Shown in pieces: positions 16,967-26,559 of a stretch of DNA of 44,764 bases (positions are counted from its first letter, which is position 1; each line of letters starts with the position of its first letter). The notes beneath the pieces were generated by a model. The model saw only the letters and a program-made list of their open reading frames with translations. It was not told where the DNA came from and did no database searches. The position numbers and the translations under genes are program-made. This stretch comes from Cellulomonas iranensis NBRC 101100 = JCM 18110 (GTDB lineage Bacteria > Actinomycetota > Actinomycetes > Actinomycetales > Cellulomonadaceae): the NCBI RefSeq assembly GCF_001552375.1, contig NZ_BCRB01000026.1, forward strand, positions 1 to 44,764. Direction: 5' to 3'.

Positions 16967-19900
16967 GCCACCCTCGTTTCGACTTCTGTACGATAACCGT
17001 CCGCGTCACTCGTCCCTTTGCTGTCATCCCGACCGCAACAGGAGCCCGCCAAATCTTACGCCCCCCCGAACCAATCGAAACGCCTCGTCGCACGGCCATT
17101 TCTACGATTTTGCGCGCACTAGCCGGCCCAAAGAATACCGATTTTCCTCTCGGGTCGGCCGCCGACGCGATGCGATGCTCGTTCGTGCCCCTCAGGTGCT
17201 TGTTCAACGCCCCCTGGGCGATATCACACGCTGGCCCGGCCGCGTTGTGGACGAGCTGATCGGCCTGCGCGGGATCAGCGGTGACGTAGTACGTGTGCTC
17301 ACCCGCGACATGCAGGTTGTGCACCGTCTGGTCCTGGAACCACCCCAGGTCCGTGGTCTGCACGAGCGTACGCACGGCGCCGTCCGACGCGAGCGTCGTG
17401 TCGCCGACGACCAGTTCCCCGGCTGCGACCCACCCGGCGTCACGCACCCAGTACGGGTGGTTGTCGGTCGCGACGACAGCCTCGACGTCGCCGTCGAACC
17501 GCAGCGCCACGAGGTGCTTGTCCCCCGTCGACGTCAACGGGGTGATGACCGCCTCGGCCGACGTCTGGCCCGTCTGAGGATCACCAGCCAGGACGAGGTC
17601 TCCGACCTGCAGGTCCTCGATGGGCGTCAACGACCCGTCGGCCATCCGTACCAACGTGCCCGGGACGAACGAGCACGCACGACCCGCGACCCGTTTGACC
17701 GTGTCGACGACGCGCTTCGCCCGCTGGCCCAGCTTGGCCGACACGGACGTCGCCTTGAAGGCCGCACGGACACCCAGGCCCGCGCCCACGAGCGAGGCCG
17801 CGGCCGTGACCCCCATCTCCAGGGCCTTGCCCTTGTTGCCGTTCGCCGCGTACGCGACCGCCGACACCGCGGCCGACGCCGCACCGATCGGCCCGGGGAT
17901 CATCGAGGCGACCTCCCCGACGGCCGCCACGACACCCAGCACCTTGCCCCAGGCGATCGTCCCGCCCAGGTCCGTGCAGTTCACCGGGTCCGCGTTGCAG
18001 TAGTCGTACGCGCCGGCCGACCCACCCGGTACCGGGTCGACCTGCAGGAACCGCCCGATCGCCGGGTGGTACAGCCGCACCCCCATCAGCAGCACGCCCG
18101 CCGGCGTGTCCGCCGACCGCTGCGCCGCACCCAGCCACCCGTACCGCGCCGGCGGTGCGTTCGACGACGCCGCGCCGCTCATCGGCACCGGGTTCCCGAA
18201 CTCGTCGAACGACGACAACCGCAGCGCCGACCACGACGCCGCCGACGCACCGTCGTCCACCGGCAGGGTCCCGACCACGTCGCCGTGCAGGTCCACGATC
18301 TGCAGCACCCGCCCGCCCGCGGCACCGGTCTGCACGGCGACCTGCCCGTCAGCGCCCTCGACCCACCGGGTCACCTCGTCGGGGCGGGTCGCGTCCTCCA
18401 CGATCCACCCCGGCTCGTCGCCGTCGCCGTCGTAGTGCACGACCTGCTCGGTCGAGGCCGCCCACTGGTCGTTCACCCACGCCCACGTGCGCTGCGTCGA
18501 GAACCGCTGCAACGGGTCCAGCGTCCACGCGGCCTTCTCGGCGCCCGGCACCTCCTGCGTCGCCACCAGGTCGTTGACGAAGTACCCGGTCGTCGCCACA
18601 CCGGCGCCGTCGGCCGTCGGCATCGCGGTGGTCCGGCCGAACGCGTCGTACGCCCACGCCTGGCCGTTGCCGCCCGACGTCGACACCAGCCGGTCCGCCG
18701 AGTCGTACGTCGACGTCGCGGTGGTCGCTCCGGTGGCCCCGGGGCAGGCCGCCCCCGCCGCCGCGGTGGCCGTCGAGAACGACGTGCGGTTCGAGTGCGC
18801 GTCGTAGCCGTACCGGCGCGACGTGCACGGTGCGCCCACCGCGCCGACGTCGTCCACCGAGGCCAGGCGGGCGTACCGGTCGTAGCCGTACGTCCGCTCA
18901 CCCGTGGTCGACGTGTGGCGCACCCACTGGCCCCGGTGGTTCTCGACGACCGAGTCCTGCCAGATCACCGCGCCGTCGGAGTCACGCGTGTACGTCCGGG
19001 ACACGGGCACCCGCGCCGCGTCGTACCCGAAGGTCATGGTCACGCCGCCCGGCAGCGTCTGGCGTTCCAGCTGGCCGTCCGGCCCCCACGTGGGTACCAC
19101 GGCACCACCGACCGAGTCGGTGATCCGCGTGACGTACCCGCGCGGGTCGGCCGTCCGGTCGTACTCGTACCCGCGGGTCGTGCCGATAGAGTCGGTGACC
19201 TTCACGGGCTGGCCGTACCGGTCGTACTGCGTCGCGGTCCAGCCGCCCTGCGCGTCGGTGTACTTCACGAGCCGGCCGAGCGCGTCGTACTCCTTGGCGA
19301 CCGCAGCCGTCGGCGTGCCCGCGGCGTCGACCGTCGCGTTGGCCACGACGTCGCCGGTCTGCGGGTCGTACGTCGTGGTCGTCCGGGCCACCGCCGTACC
19401 CGCGCCGGCGCCGCCCGAGATCTCGACCGCCGTGACCCGGTCGGCCGCGTCGACGACCGTCCGCGTCTGCCGCGTCTGGCCGTTGGCGGCCTCGGTCGTG
19501 AGGGTCGCGGTGCCGAAACGGTTGTACTCGGTGACCCGCTTCTCGGTGAGCTGGCCCGGCATGCGCGTCGCGTCGTGCCCCGTGACGGCGCCCGCGTAGC
19601 GCGTGACGCACGGCTGCCCGGCCCACTCCGGCCGGTTGCGGCACGCGGCGTCGGCCGCCGAGCCGTCGGCGGTGTAGAGCACGGAACGCACCGTGCCGGC
19701 GTCGGCTCCGGACGAGCCCGGCTTCGACGACGAGAGCACCCGCCCGCGCACGTCGTAGATCGTCGTCGCACGCAGCGGCGCCGGTCCGTCGGCGTCGACC
19801 GTGACGCTCGTCGGCTGCTTGTGCACCCAGCCCGACGTCGGCCCCGTGACCGCCGCGCCCGCCTCCAGCGGGTCGTACCCGTAGGTGGTCAGGGCGCCGT

Positions 19901-22900
19901 CGAGGAAGTCGGCCGTGCGCACGTCGGCACCCAGGGCGACCGTGCCCGACCGCTCACGCGTCGTGAGCTGCGAGGCGACGACCGTCGCCGGGCGACCCTC
20001 GTCGTAGCCGTACCGCGTCGCCGCGTGCGCGGTGACCGTCGCGTTCGGGTCGTTGCCGACCGCGAGCCGCTGGGCGGGGCCACGGGTCGCGTGCACCGCC
20101 AGGTCGTCCGGCGTGTAGTACGTCCGGGTGTCCAGGACCTGCGCGATCGTCGCCGACGACCCCGTGATCCCCCACGAGCCGAGCTGTGACGACTCGGGGA
20201 GCTTCCCGAGCGCGATCAGCCGGTTGGTCGCGTCGAGGGTCCTGACCACGCGCCCCTTGCCGTCGTACTCGGTCGTGTCGACGAAGCCCTCGACCGGGGC
20301 TCCCGCACCGGCCGGCGAGGCCGTGTTGACCTCGTTGCCCGAGGCGTTGAGGTAGTGCACGGTCGCGGCACGGTAGCCGTCACGGCCCGGGACGGACGCC
20401 GTCGCGGTCGTCACCGTCGGCGGCTCCTGCGGCGGGAACACCGCCGTCGCGTCCGTGGGGCCGTCCTGCTGCGCCCACGTCGCCAGCGCGGCCGGCCCCA
20501 GGTCGTACGGCCCCCCGGCGCCGCGCGTCAGCGGCACGCCGTAGACCACGGTCGTCGTGTTGTCCGGACCGGCCTCGGTCCGCGACCCCGGCACGAGGCT
20601 CTCGCGCGTCGCCGTGAGCAGCCGGCCGCCGCCCGCGTCGACCCAGTCGCCGGCGCCCGTGCGCTGCGCACCGCCCGGGCCGTAGGCGTACCGGTAGGGC
20701 TTCTCGCCGGGCGCCCCCACCGAAGCCAGACGCCCCGTCGCGTCGTACGTGTACGTGGTGACGAGCGCGGGAGCGATGCGCGGGTCGGACACCTGACGCA
20801 GCCGCCCCAGCGAGTCGTAGGAGTAGGCGGCGACCGCCGTGCGCGTGCTCGCCTTGCCCGGCTCCGCGGACCAGAGGTACGCCGCACGCACCTGGTTCGC
20901 GACGTCGCCGAACGTCGCGCCCACCGCGGTCGTCGCCGTCGCGTACTCCAGCTCCACGACCTTGCAGCCGGCCGCGGGCACGGCGGCCTCGCAGCCCGAC
21001 ACCCCGGGCTCGCGAGGCGCGATGATGCGCTCGAGCCGGCCCGGCCCCGTCGCCGACGTCGCGTAGACGTACCGCGCCTCGGTCTCCGCGACCGCGCTGG
21101 ACGACTGCGCGATCGCGTAGTCGCCCGACGACCCCGGGCGCGTGAACAGGCTGAAGGTCCCGTCGAGCTCGGTGAGGCGCCAGCCGTTGCCCTCGGGGCG
21201 CAGCGTGAGCGTCTCGGCGCCCGGCTCGGGGAACCACTTCTGCCCGTCGCCGGACGTGAACCAGATCTCGCCGCCGCCCGTCAGGTGGACCGCCGCGACG
21301 TCGTCGTAGGGGCGCGACACGTGCGTGTACGCCGTGCCCGACCACTCGTCGGCGGTCCCGAGCGCCCACTCCTTGCCGAACGGCGACCACGTCTCCCGGA
21401 TCGAGACGTCGTCGAAGTAGACCGGCTTGGCCGTCGACGTGAAGCCGTTGTAGAGCCGCGCGAACGCCTCCGTCGCCGTCGGCGGGATCGTGACGTCGAC
21501 GCTGACCCGCTCCCACTGGTCCCGCTTGGTCGGCATCGGGGTGCGCGCGCCGACGAGCGGCGGGTTGCTGTACGTGCCGTCCGCGTTGCGCCAGAAGACG
21601 TTGATGCCCAGGCCACGGGGGTTGTCGGGCGTGAGCCCGGTGGCCGCGGGGACGTACACCCACGTCGAGACGCGGTACGTGCGTCCCGCCTGCAGTCCGA
21701 GCTTGTTCGAGGAGAACGGGCCGGTGTCCGCGTACAGGGAGGCGTACGAGTCGGCGTTGCCCTTCGAGGTGACCTTGAACGACGACGTGCCGGCGTGGAA
21801 CCGCGTCGTGTCGACCGCGACCGCCGCGGTGTGCTGACCGATGTCGGTCACCGCCCGCGCCTCGCGCATCGTCTCCGGGAGCCGGTCGCCGTGCAGCTGC
21901 ACACCCGCACGGGACTCGCGCGAGGACGCGGTGCGCACCACCGACAGCCCGAACTCGTCGACGTCGGTGACGGACAGCGTGTGGTCGCCCGTGAGCAGGT
22001 TGACGCTGCCCGGGCCGACGTCGGCCGACGCCGCACCGTCGGCGTCGGGGTCGACCGTGAGGGTCACCCACTGCGTCTCCTGCGGAGCGGTCCCGGCGGC
22101 TGACGCCGACACCAGCGCGCGGACCTGCACCGGCCCGCCCTCGTGCCCCAGCGTCGCGCCGACGTCCCACGTCGTGTACGCGTCACCGGTGGGGAGCGCC
22201 TGCCACGTCGTGGTCCACACCCGGCCGTCCGACGTGCTGAGGTCACCGACCGGCACCGCGGCGCGCGTCGTCGAGTCCGGGCCTCGGCGCCACTCGTAGC
22301 TGACGTAGGCGTAGCCGTCCGCCGCCTGCACGCGGATCGGCACCCGCCGCACGACCCGCGCCCCCTCCTCGGGGGCCACCACCCCGGCCAGCCCGACGTT
22401 GAAGGCGTACTTGCGCACCGGGGACGCGTTCCCCGCCCGGTCGACCGCCCTGACCTGCAGGACGTGCCGCCCGGCGGTCGCGGGCGTGACGGTGAGCGAC
22501 TGGGCGGTGCCCCCGACCGCGGCCACCTTCTGGTTCGGGTCGGGCGCCTTGTCGAGCGCCCACTGGTACTCGACGATCGAGGCGTCGGCCGCGGACGGTG
22601 CCAGACGGAACACGCCCGCGGTGCCCGGTGCGCGCCGCCACCTGTTGTCGTCGGGGTAGTCGGTGGAGGTCACGAGCGGCGCGGTGGGTGCCGTCGTGTC
22701 CACGCCGAACGTGAACCTGGCGGACGGCGCGCTCTCGTGCTTCCAGTCGCTGCCGCCGACCATGAAGAAGTACGTCTCCTGGTCGACGAGAGTCCCGGCG
22801 GGCACGTCCTTGTAGGCCTGCGCGCCCGAGGTCACGAAGCCCGAGTTGCGGCCGTTGCCCCACCCCCACACGTGCGTGCCGGCGCCGCGGAAGAGGTAGA

Positions 22901-24683
22901 AGTTCGCGTCGACGTTCTCGCCGTCGGGGTCGCTGACCGTCGCGGAGAGCCGCGGGGTGAGCGTGTTCGTCCAGTAGACGCCGTTGTACGCGGTCGCGTT
23001 GCGGGGCGACACGTTGAGCCCCGTCGGCACGTTCGGCGTCGAGTTGTACGTGACCCACACCGACGGGATGTACGCACCGTTGTTCGCCTGGTAGACGCGC
23101 TTCCAGCCGTAGTTGTCGCGCTCGTTCTCGGCCTTGATGCCGACGTACCCCTCCTGGCCGCCGCCCGCGGCCCAGTCGCGGGCCATCGACGTGATGTCGG
23201 CGTTGATCCAGCCGTCGTCGCACGACGCCGAGTAGCCCCGCGTCTCGGACGACGTGGAGTAGTGGCCGCCCCAGCCTGGCTGGTTGTTCCACGTCGACCC
23301 CGGGCCCGCCGCGTACGTGGACCACACCTGCCAGTTGCGGGGCTGGCAGGACCACGAGTGGAACGCGAACAGCTCGAGCCGCGCGGCCAGGACGTTCCGT
23401 CCCGCGATGTGGCCGGTCGGGAAGTGGATGAACGAGCGGGCGACGTGCGCGCCGCCGTCGTACGTCCCGATCGACATGTCGGCATGGCCCGAGCGGTCGT
23501 TCGAGTAGCCGGACAGGACGTACGTGTCGAAGCCCCAGTTGAAGTTCACGTCCGGGTCCACGACGACGGGGAACTGCGTCGCGGGGTCCTGCAGGAAGGC
23601 GTCCTGCGGCGCGAGCGCGACCTCGAGCGCACCGTCCGCGGCCGGCTCGACCTCCCGCTCCACCTCGACCGTCCCCGCGGCGGGCGGCTCGACGCCGTCC
23701 CCGACGACCGGGACGGACGGCACGTCCGCACCGGGGTCGAGGCGCGCGGTCGACGAGCCGGCCGGCTCGTGGTCGGGCGTCATGACCCACGCCGGCATCG
23801 GCGACAGCACGGGCGCGTCCGCCTGCTCCGCCGGCCTGTCCTCCGTCACGGGGTAGGCGCGGTCCTGGTCGGCCTCGGCGTCCCACATCAGCGGCACGGC
23901 AGACGTCGCCAGGACGTCCTCGCCGCGGACGACCTGGAGGCCGCCGTCGTCCGCCGCCGTGACCCGCGCGTCCCCGCTCGCCGTGACCGTCAGCGGCAGG
24001 TCGGGACGCGTGCCCGGCTCCGGACGCTCGTCGATGACGAAGAACTGCTCGAAGCCCGTGCTGGTGGCCTCGAGGACGAGGTCGACGCCCGGGCGGACGT
24101 CGGCGTAGACGGCGCGACGCCCCTGCAGCTCGGGCTCCGGGAGCGGGCCCTCCCAGCGGACCGCCGTGCGGGTCCCCGTCGCGGGGTCCGTCATGGCGAC
24201 GAGGTCCACGCCGTCGGCGGCGTCGGACGCTCCCGCGAAGGTCAGGTCACCGCTCTGCGCGACCGGGGCCACGGCACCGTCCTCACCGCGCTCGAGCGTG
24301 AGGTCGACCGCCGCCCAGTCCGCCTCCTGCGTCCCGTCGCCGCCGGTGCGGACCCACACCGGGCCGGAACCGTGGCCCGCGGCTCGCGTGCCGTCCGGGA
24401 GCACGAAGACCGAGCCGTACTCGGTGCGCTCGGCGAGGACCTCCACCGGGGCGTCCTCGAGCCGCGCGACCGCCGCGGCCGTGGCGGCGTCCGGAGCGGT
24501 CAGCGGTGCCGACGTCTCCGACGTCGCCGCGGGCGCGGGGCCGGGCGACGCCGGCTCCGGCGGCTGCGCCGCGACAGGAGCCGCTCCGGAGACGACGAAC
24601 ACCGCGGCGACGGCGAACGCGGTCACCGGGACGTGGGCCGTCCAGGACGCGGGCACGCCGAACGAGGTCAGCAGACCGGCCAT
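16950..24683 (-). CDS. RHS/YD-repeat polymorphic toxin with Hint domain and C-terminal toxin
   Basis: This is a 2577-residue exported contact-type toxin. Residues 15-45 are a signal/anchor segment (VPVTAFAVAAVFVVSG). A DNRLRE-type surface domain spans about 370-550 (DVNFNWGFDTYVLSGYSNDR, ITSMARDWAAGG). Fibronectin/Ig-like segments follow (550-900), then a CBM-like domain at about 945-1100 (HAGTSSFKVTSKG). YD repeats run from about 1285 to 2100 (YSYDSLGRLRQVSDP, EYDALGRLVKYTDAQGG, YAYDAFGRTT-type). The RHS core motif near 2200 is GVRLYHPAIGRFLQVDPVPG. A Hint domain at 2337-2480 starts C-S-F-x-P-G-T and ends VHN. The last 97 residues (2481-2577) are the toxin, with NKHLRGTNEH and a SKRGWHGFPY end, closest in pattern to polymorphic toxin type 50. 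ATG 24683 is preferred (GGAAGAG eight bases before); GTG 24704 is an alternative. Confidence 0.92.
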   Translation of the reverse strand: MAGLLTSFGVPASWTAHVPVTAFAVAAVFVVSGAAPVAAQPPEPASPGPAPAATSETSAPLTAPDAATAAAVARLEDAPVEVLAERTEYGSVFVLPDGTRAAGHGSGPVWVRTGGDGTQEADWAAVDLTLERGEDGAVAPVAQSGDLTFAGASDAADGVDLVAMTDPATGTRTAVRWEGPLPEPELQGRRAVYADVRPGVDLVLEATSTGFEQFFVIDERPEPGTRPDLPLTVTASGDARVTAADDGGLQVVRGEDVLATSAVPLMWDAEADQDRAYPVTEDRPAEQADAPVLSPMPAWVMTPDHEPAGSSTARLDPGADVPSVPVVGDGVEPPAAGTVEVEREVEPAADGALEVALAPQDAFLQDPATQFPVVVDPDVNFNWGFDTYVLSGYSNDRSGHADMSIGTYDGGAHVARSFIHFPTGHIAGRNVLAARLELFAFHSWSCQPRNWQVWSTYAAGPGSTWNNQPGWGGHYSTSSETRGYSASCDDGWINADITSMARDWAAGGGQEGYVGIKAENERDNYGWKRVYQANNGAYIPSVWVTYNSTPNVPTGLNVSPRNATAYNGVYWTNTLTPRLSATVSDPDGENVDANFYLFRGAGTHVWGWGNGRNSGFVTSGAQAYKDVPAGTLVDQETYFFMVGGSDWKHESAPSARFTFGVDTTAPTAPLVTSTDYPDDNRWRRAPGTAGVFRLAPSAADASIVEYQWALDKAPDPNQKVAAVGGTAQSLTVTPATAGRHVLQVRAVDRAGNASPVRKYAFNVGLAGVVAPEEGARVVRRVPIRVQAADGYAYVSYEWRRGPDSTTRAAVPVGDLSTSDGRVWTTTWQALPTGDAYTTWDVGATLGHEGGPVQVRALVSASAAGTAPQETQWVTLTVDPDADGAASADVGPGSVNLLTGDHTLSVTDVDEFGLSVVRTASSRESRAGVQLHGDRLPETMREARAVTDIGQHTAAVAVDTTRFHAGTSSFKVTSKGNADSYASLYADTGPFSSNKLGLQAGRTYRVSTWVYVPAATGLTPDNPRGLGINVFWRNADGTYSNPPLVGARTPMPTKRDQWERVSVDVTIPPTATEAFARLYNGFTSTAKPVYFDDVSIRETWSPFGKEWALGTADEWSGTAYTHVSRPYDDVAAVHLTGGGEIWFTSGDGQKWFPEPGAETLTLRPEGNGWRLTELDGTFSLFTRPGSSGDYAIAQSSSAVAETEARYVYATSATGPGRLERIIAPREPGVSGCEAAVPAAGCKVVELEYATATTAVGATFGDVANQVRAAYLWSAEPGKASTRTAVAAYSYDSLGRLRQVSDPRIAPALVTTYTYDATGRLASVGAPGEKPYRYAYGPGGAQRTGAGDWVDAGGGRLLTATRESLVPGSRTEAGPDNTTTVVYGVPLTRGAGGPYDLGPAALATWAQQDGPTDATAVFPPQEPPTVTTATASVPGRDGYRAATVHYLNASGNEVNTASPAGAGAPVEGFVDTTEYDGKGRVVRTLDATNRLIALGKLPESSQLGSWGITGSSATIAQVLDTRTYYTPDDLAVHATRGPAQRLAVGNDPNATVTAHAATRYGYDEGRPATVVASQLTTRERSGTVALGADVRTADFLDGALTTYGYDPLEAGAAVTGPTSGWVHKQPTSVTVDADGPAPLRATTIYDVRGRVLSSSKPGSSGADAGTVRSVLYTADGSAADAACRNRPEWAGQPCVTRYAGAVTGHDATRMPGQLTEKRVTEYNRFGTATLTTEAANGQTRQTRTVVDAADRVTAVEISGGAGAGTAVARTTTTYDPQTGDVVANATVDAAGTPTAAVAKEYDALGRLVKYTDAQGGWTATQYDRYGQPVKVTDSIGTTRGYEYDRTADPRGYVTRITDSVGGAVVPTWGPDGQLERQTLPGGVTMTFGYDAARVPVSRTYTRDSDGAVIWQDSVVENHRGQWVRHTSTTGERTYGYDRYARLASVDDVGAVGAPCTSRRYGYDAHSNRTSFSTATAAAGAACPGATGATTATSTYDSADRLVSTSGGNGQAWAYDAFGRTTAMPTADGAGVATTGYFVNDLVATQEVPGAEKAAWTLDPLQRFSTQRTWAWVNDQWAASTEQVVHYDGDGDEPGWIVEDATRPDEVTRWVEGADGQVAVQTGAAGGRVLQIVDLHGDVVGTLPVDDGASAASWSALRLSSFDEFGNPVPMSGAASSNAPPARYGWLGAAQRSADTPAGVLLMGVRLYHPAIGRFLQVDPVPGGSAGAYDYCNADPVNCTDLGGTIAWGKVLGVVAAVGEVASMIPGPIGAASAAVSAVAYAANGNKGKALEMGVTAAASLVGAGLGVRAAFKATSVSAKLGQRAKRVVDTVKRVAGRACSFVPGTLVRMADGSLTPIEDLQVGDLVLAGDPQTGQTSAEAVITPLTSTGDKHLVALRFDGDVEAVVATDNHPYWVRDAGWVAAGELVVGDTTLASDGAVRTLVQTTDLGWFQDQTVHNLHVAGEHTYYVTADPAQADQLVHNAAGPACDIAQGALNKHLRGTNEHRIASAADPRGKSVFFGPASARKIVEMAVRRGVSIGSGGRKIWRAPVAVGMTAKGRVTRTVIVQKSKRGWHGFPY

Positions 24684-24912
24684 GCGCACATCTCTTCCAC
24701 GCACACCGGTCGCCCTCGCCAGGCCCCGGCCCCCCGTCGCGAACGCCTCGCGACCAGCCGCGACGTCGCGGCTGGCGGCAACCTAGCGGCACCCCGGGGG
24801 ACCGCGGGCGGGAACGGGAGGACGACGTCGCGCGCGTCATCCGAACGGCCCAACGCAGCGCGCGGCGCGGGCGGTCGGCGCGGGGCACCGGCGCCTCTGG
24901 GACACTGGCGCC

Positions 24913-26361
24913 ATGCCGCTCGACGACGCCCCCGCGCCCCGCGTCCCCCTCGCCGACGTCACGCCGGCCATCGCCCTCGGCCCGCTCGACGGCCGCTACC
25001 GGCCGACGGTCGCGCCGCTGGTCGACCACCTGTCGGAGGCCGCGCTGAACCGCGCGCGCGTCGAGGTCGAGGTCGAGTGGGTCATCCACCTGACGTCGCA
25101 CGCCGTGGTCCCGGGCGCCCCCGAGCTCGCGCCCGACGAGCAGCGGTACCTGCGGGACGTCGTCGCGACGTTCGGCGCCGCGGAGGTCGCCGAGCTCGCG
25201 GAGATCGAGCGCACGACGGTCCACGACGTCAAGGCCGTCGAGTACTTCCTCAAGCGGCGCATCGCCGCGGCTCCGGACGCGCTGCGCGCGGACACCGTGC
25301 TGCCGCAGGTCAACGAGCTCGTGCACTTCGCCCTGACCAGCGAGGACGTCAACAACCTGTCGTACGCGCTCATGGTGCGCGGCGCGGTCCGCGAGGTCTG
25401 GTTCCCGGCCGCGGTCGCGCTGACGGACGAGGTCGCGGCGCTCGCCGTCGAGCACGCCGAGGTGCCGATGCTCGCGCTCACGCACGGCCAGCCGGCGACG
25501 CCGACGACGCTCGGCAAGGAGATCGCGGTGCTCGCGCACCGCCTGCGCCGCCAGCTGCGCCGCATCGAGGGCGACGAGTACCTCGGCAAGCTCAACGGCG
25601 CGACCGGCACGTACGGCGCGCACCTCGCGGCCGTGCCGGACGCGGACTGGCAGGTCGTCTCGCGCACGTTCGTCGAGCACCTGGGCCTGACGTGGAACCC
25701 GCTGACCACGCAGATCGAGTCGCACGACTGGCAGGCCGAGCTGTACTCCGACGTCGCGCGCTTCAACCGTGTGCTGCACAACCTCGCGACCGACGTGTGG
25801 ACGTACATCAGCCGGGGCGTGTTCACGCAGATCCCCGTCGCGGGGGCCACGGGCTCGTCGACGATGCCGCACAAGGTCAACCCGATCCGGTTCGAGAACG
25901 CCGAGGCGAACCTCGAGATCTCGTCGGCGCTGCTCGACACGCTGGCCTCGACGCTCGTCACGAGCCGCCTGCAGCGCGACCTCACGGACTCCACGACGCA
26001 GCGCAACATCGGCCCGGCGTTCGGGCACTCGCTGCTCGCGATCGACAACGTGCGCCGCGGCCTGCGGGCGCTCGCGGTGGACCGCGCGATGCTCGAGCGC
26101 GAGCTCGACGCGAACTGGGAGGTGCTGGGCGAGGCCGTGCAGTCGGCCATGCGCGCGGCGTCGGTCGCGGGGGTCCCCGGCATGGAGAACCCGTACGAGC
26201 GCCTCAAGGAGCTGACGCGCGGCCACCGCCTCACGGCGCAGGACATGCGGGCCTTCGTGGACGGTCTCGGGCTGCCCGCGGACGTCACCGAGCGGCTGCG
26301 TGTCATGTCCCCGGCGGCGTACACCGGGATGGCGGCACGACTCGTCGCCCACCTGGGGTAG
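24913..26361 (+). CDS. purB: Adenylosuccinate lyase
   Basis: This enzyme cleaves adenylosuccinate to AMP and fumarate and SAICAR to AICAR in purine synthesis. The 482-residue length and organisation are those of the E. coli-type PurB subgroup. The N-terminal LGPLDGRYRPTVAPLVDHLS is followed by TVHDVKAVEYFLKRR and HFALTSEDVNNLSYAL. THGQPATPTTLGKE carries the catalytic His. The fumarase-superfamily signature GSSTMPHKVNP lies at about 314-325. ATG 24913 follows GACACT by six bases, suggesting a leaderless transcript. Confidence 0.96.
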   Translation: MPLDDAPAPRVPLADVTPAIALGPLDGRYRPTVAPLVDHLSEAALNRARVEVEVEWVIHLTSHAVVPGAPELAPDEQRYLRDVVATFGAAEVAELAEIERTTVHDVKAVEYFLKRRIAAAPDALRADTVLPQVNELVHFALTSEDVNNLSYALMVRGAVREVWFPAAVALTDEVAALAVEHAEVPMLALTHGQPATPTTLGKEIAVLAHRLRRQLRRIEGDEYLGKLNGATGTYGAHLAAVPDADWQVVSRTFVEHLGLTWNPLTTQIESHDWQAELYSDVARFNRVLHNLATDVWTYISRGVFTQIPVAGATGSSTMPHKVNPIRFENAEANLEISSALLDTLASTLVTSRLQRDLTDSTTQRNIGPAFGHSLLAIDNVRRGLRALAVDRAMLERELDANWEVLGEAVQSAMRAASVAGVPGMENPYERLKELTRGHRLTAQDMRAFVDGLGLPADVTERLRVMSPAAYTGMAARLVAHLG

Positions 26362-26559
26362 CCGGGCCGCCCGGTCTGTCCGGTTCGGGGTCGGATCGTC
26401 CCTCGTCTGCGTCACCCGTTCGGATCATTTCTCACCTGTCAGTGGGAGCGATCCCCGTCGAGGCGCTTCGACACCTGGACATCCGCCCGGGATGGGCGCC
26501 AGAATCGTCGCCGTCGTCGGAATCCTCCCCTTCATCCGATCCGGCAAGGAAGCCCTCCC

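Noticed and set aside
16893..20189. A plus-strand open frame of about 1100 codons opposite the toxin end
   Set aside because: It is antisense to the RHS gene, extremely Arg-rich, and shows no domain; a shadow of the real gene.
16950..24683. Hint domain as a splicing intein
   Set aside because: It lies just before a short variable C-terminal domain, with a C-S-F start and a VHN end followed by toxin sequence. No conserved extein protein continues after it, so a pretoxin Hint role fits better.
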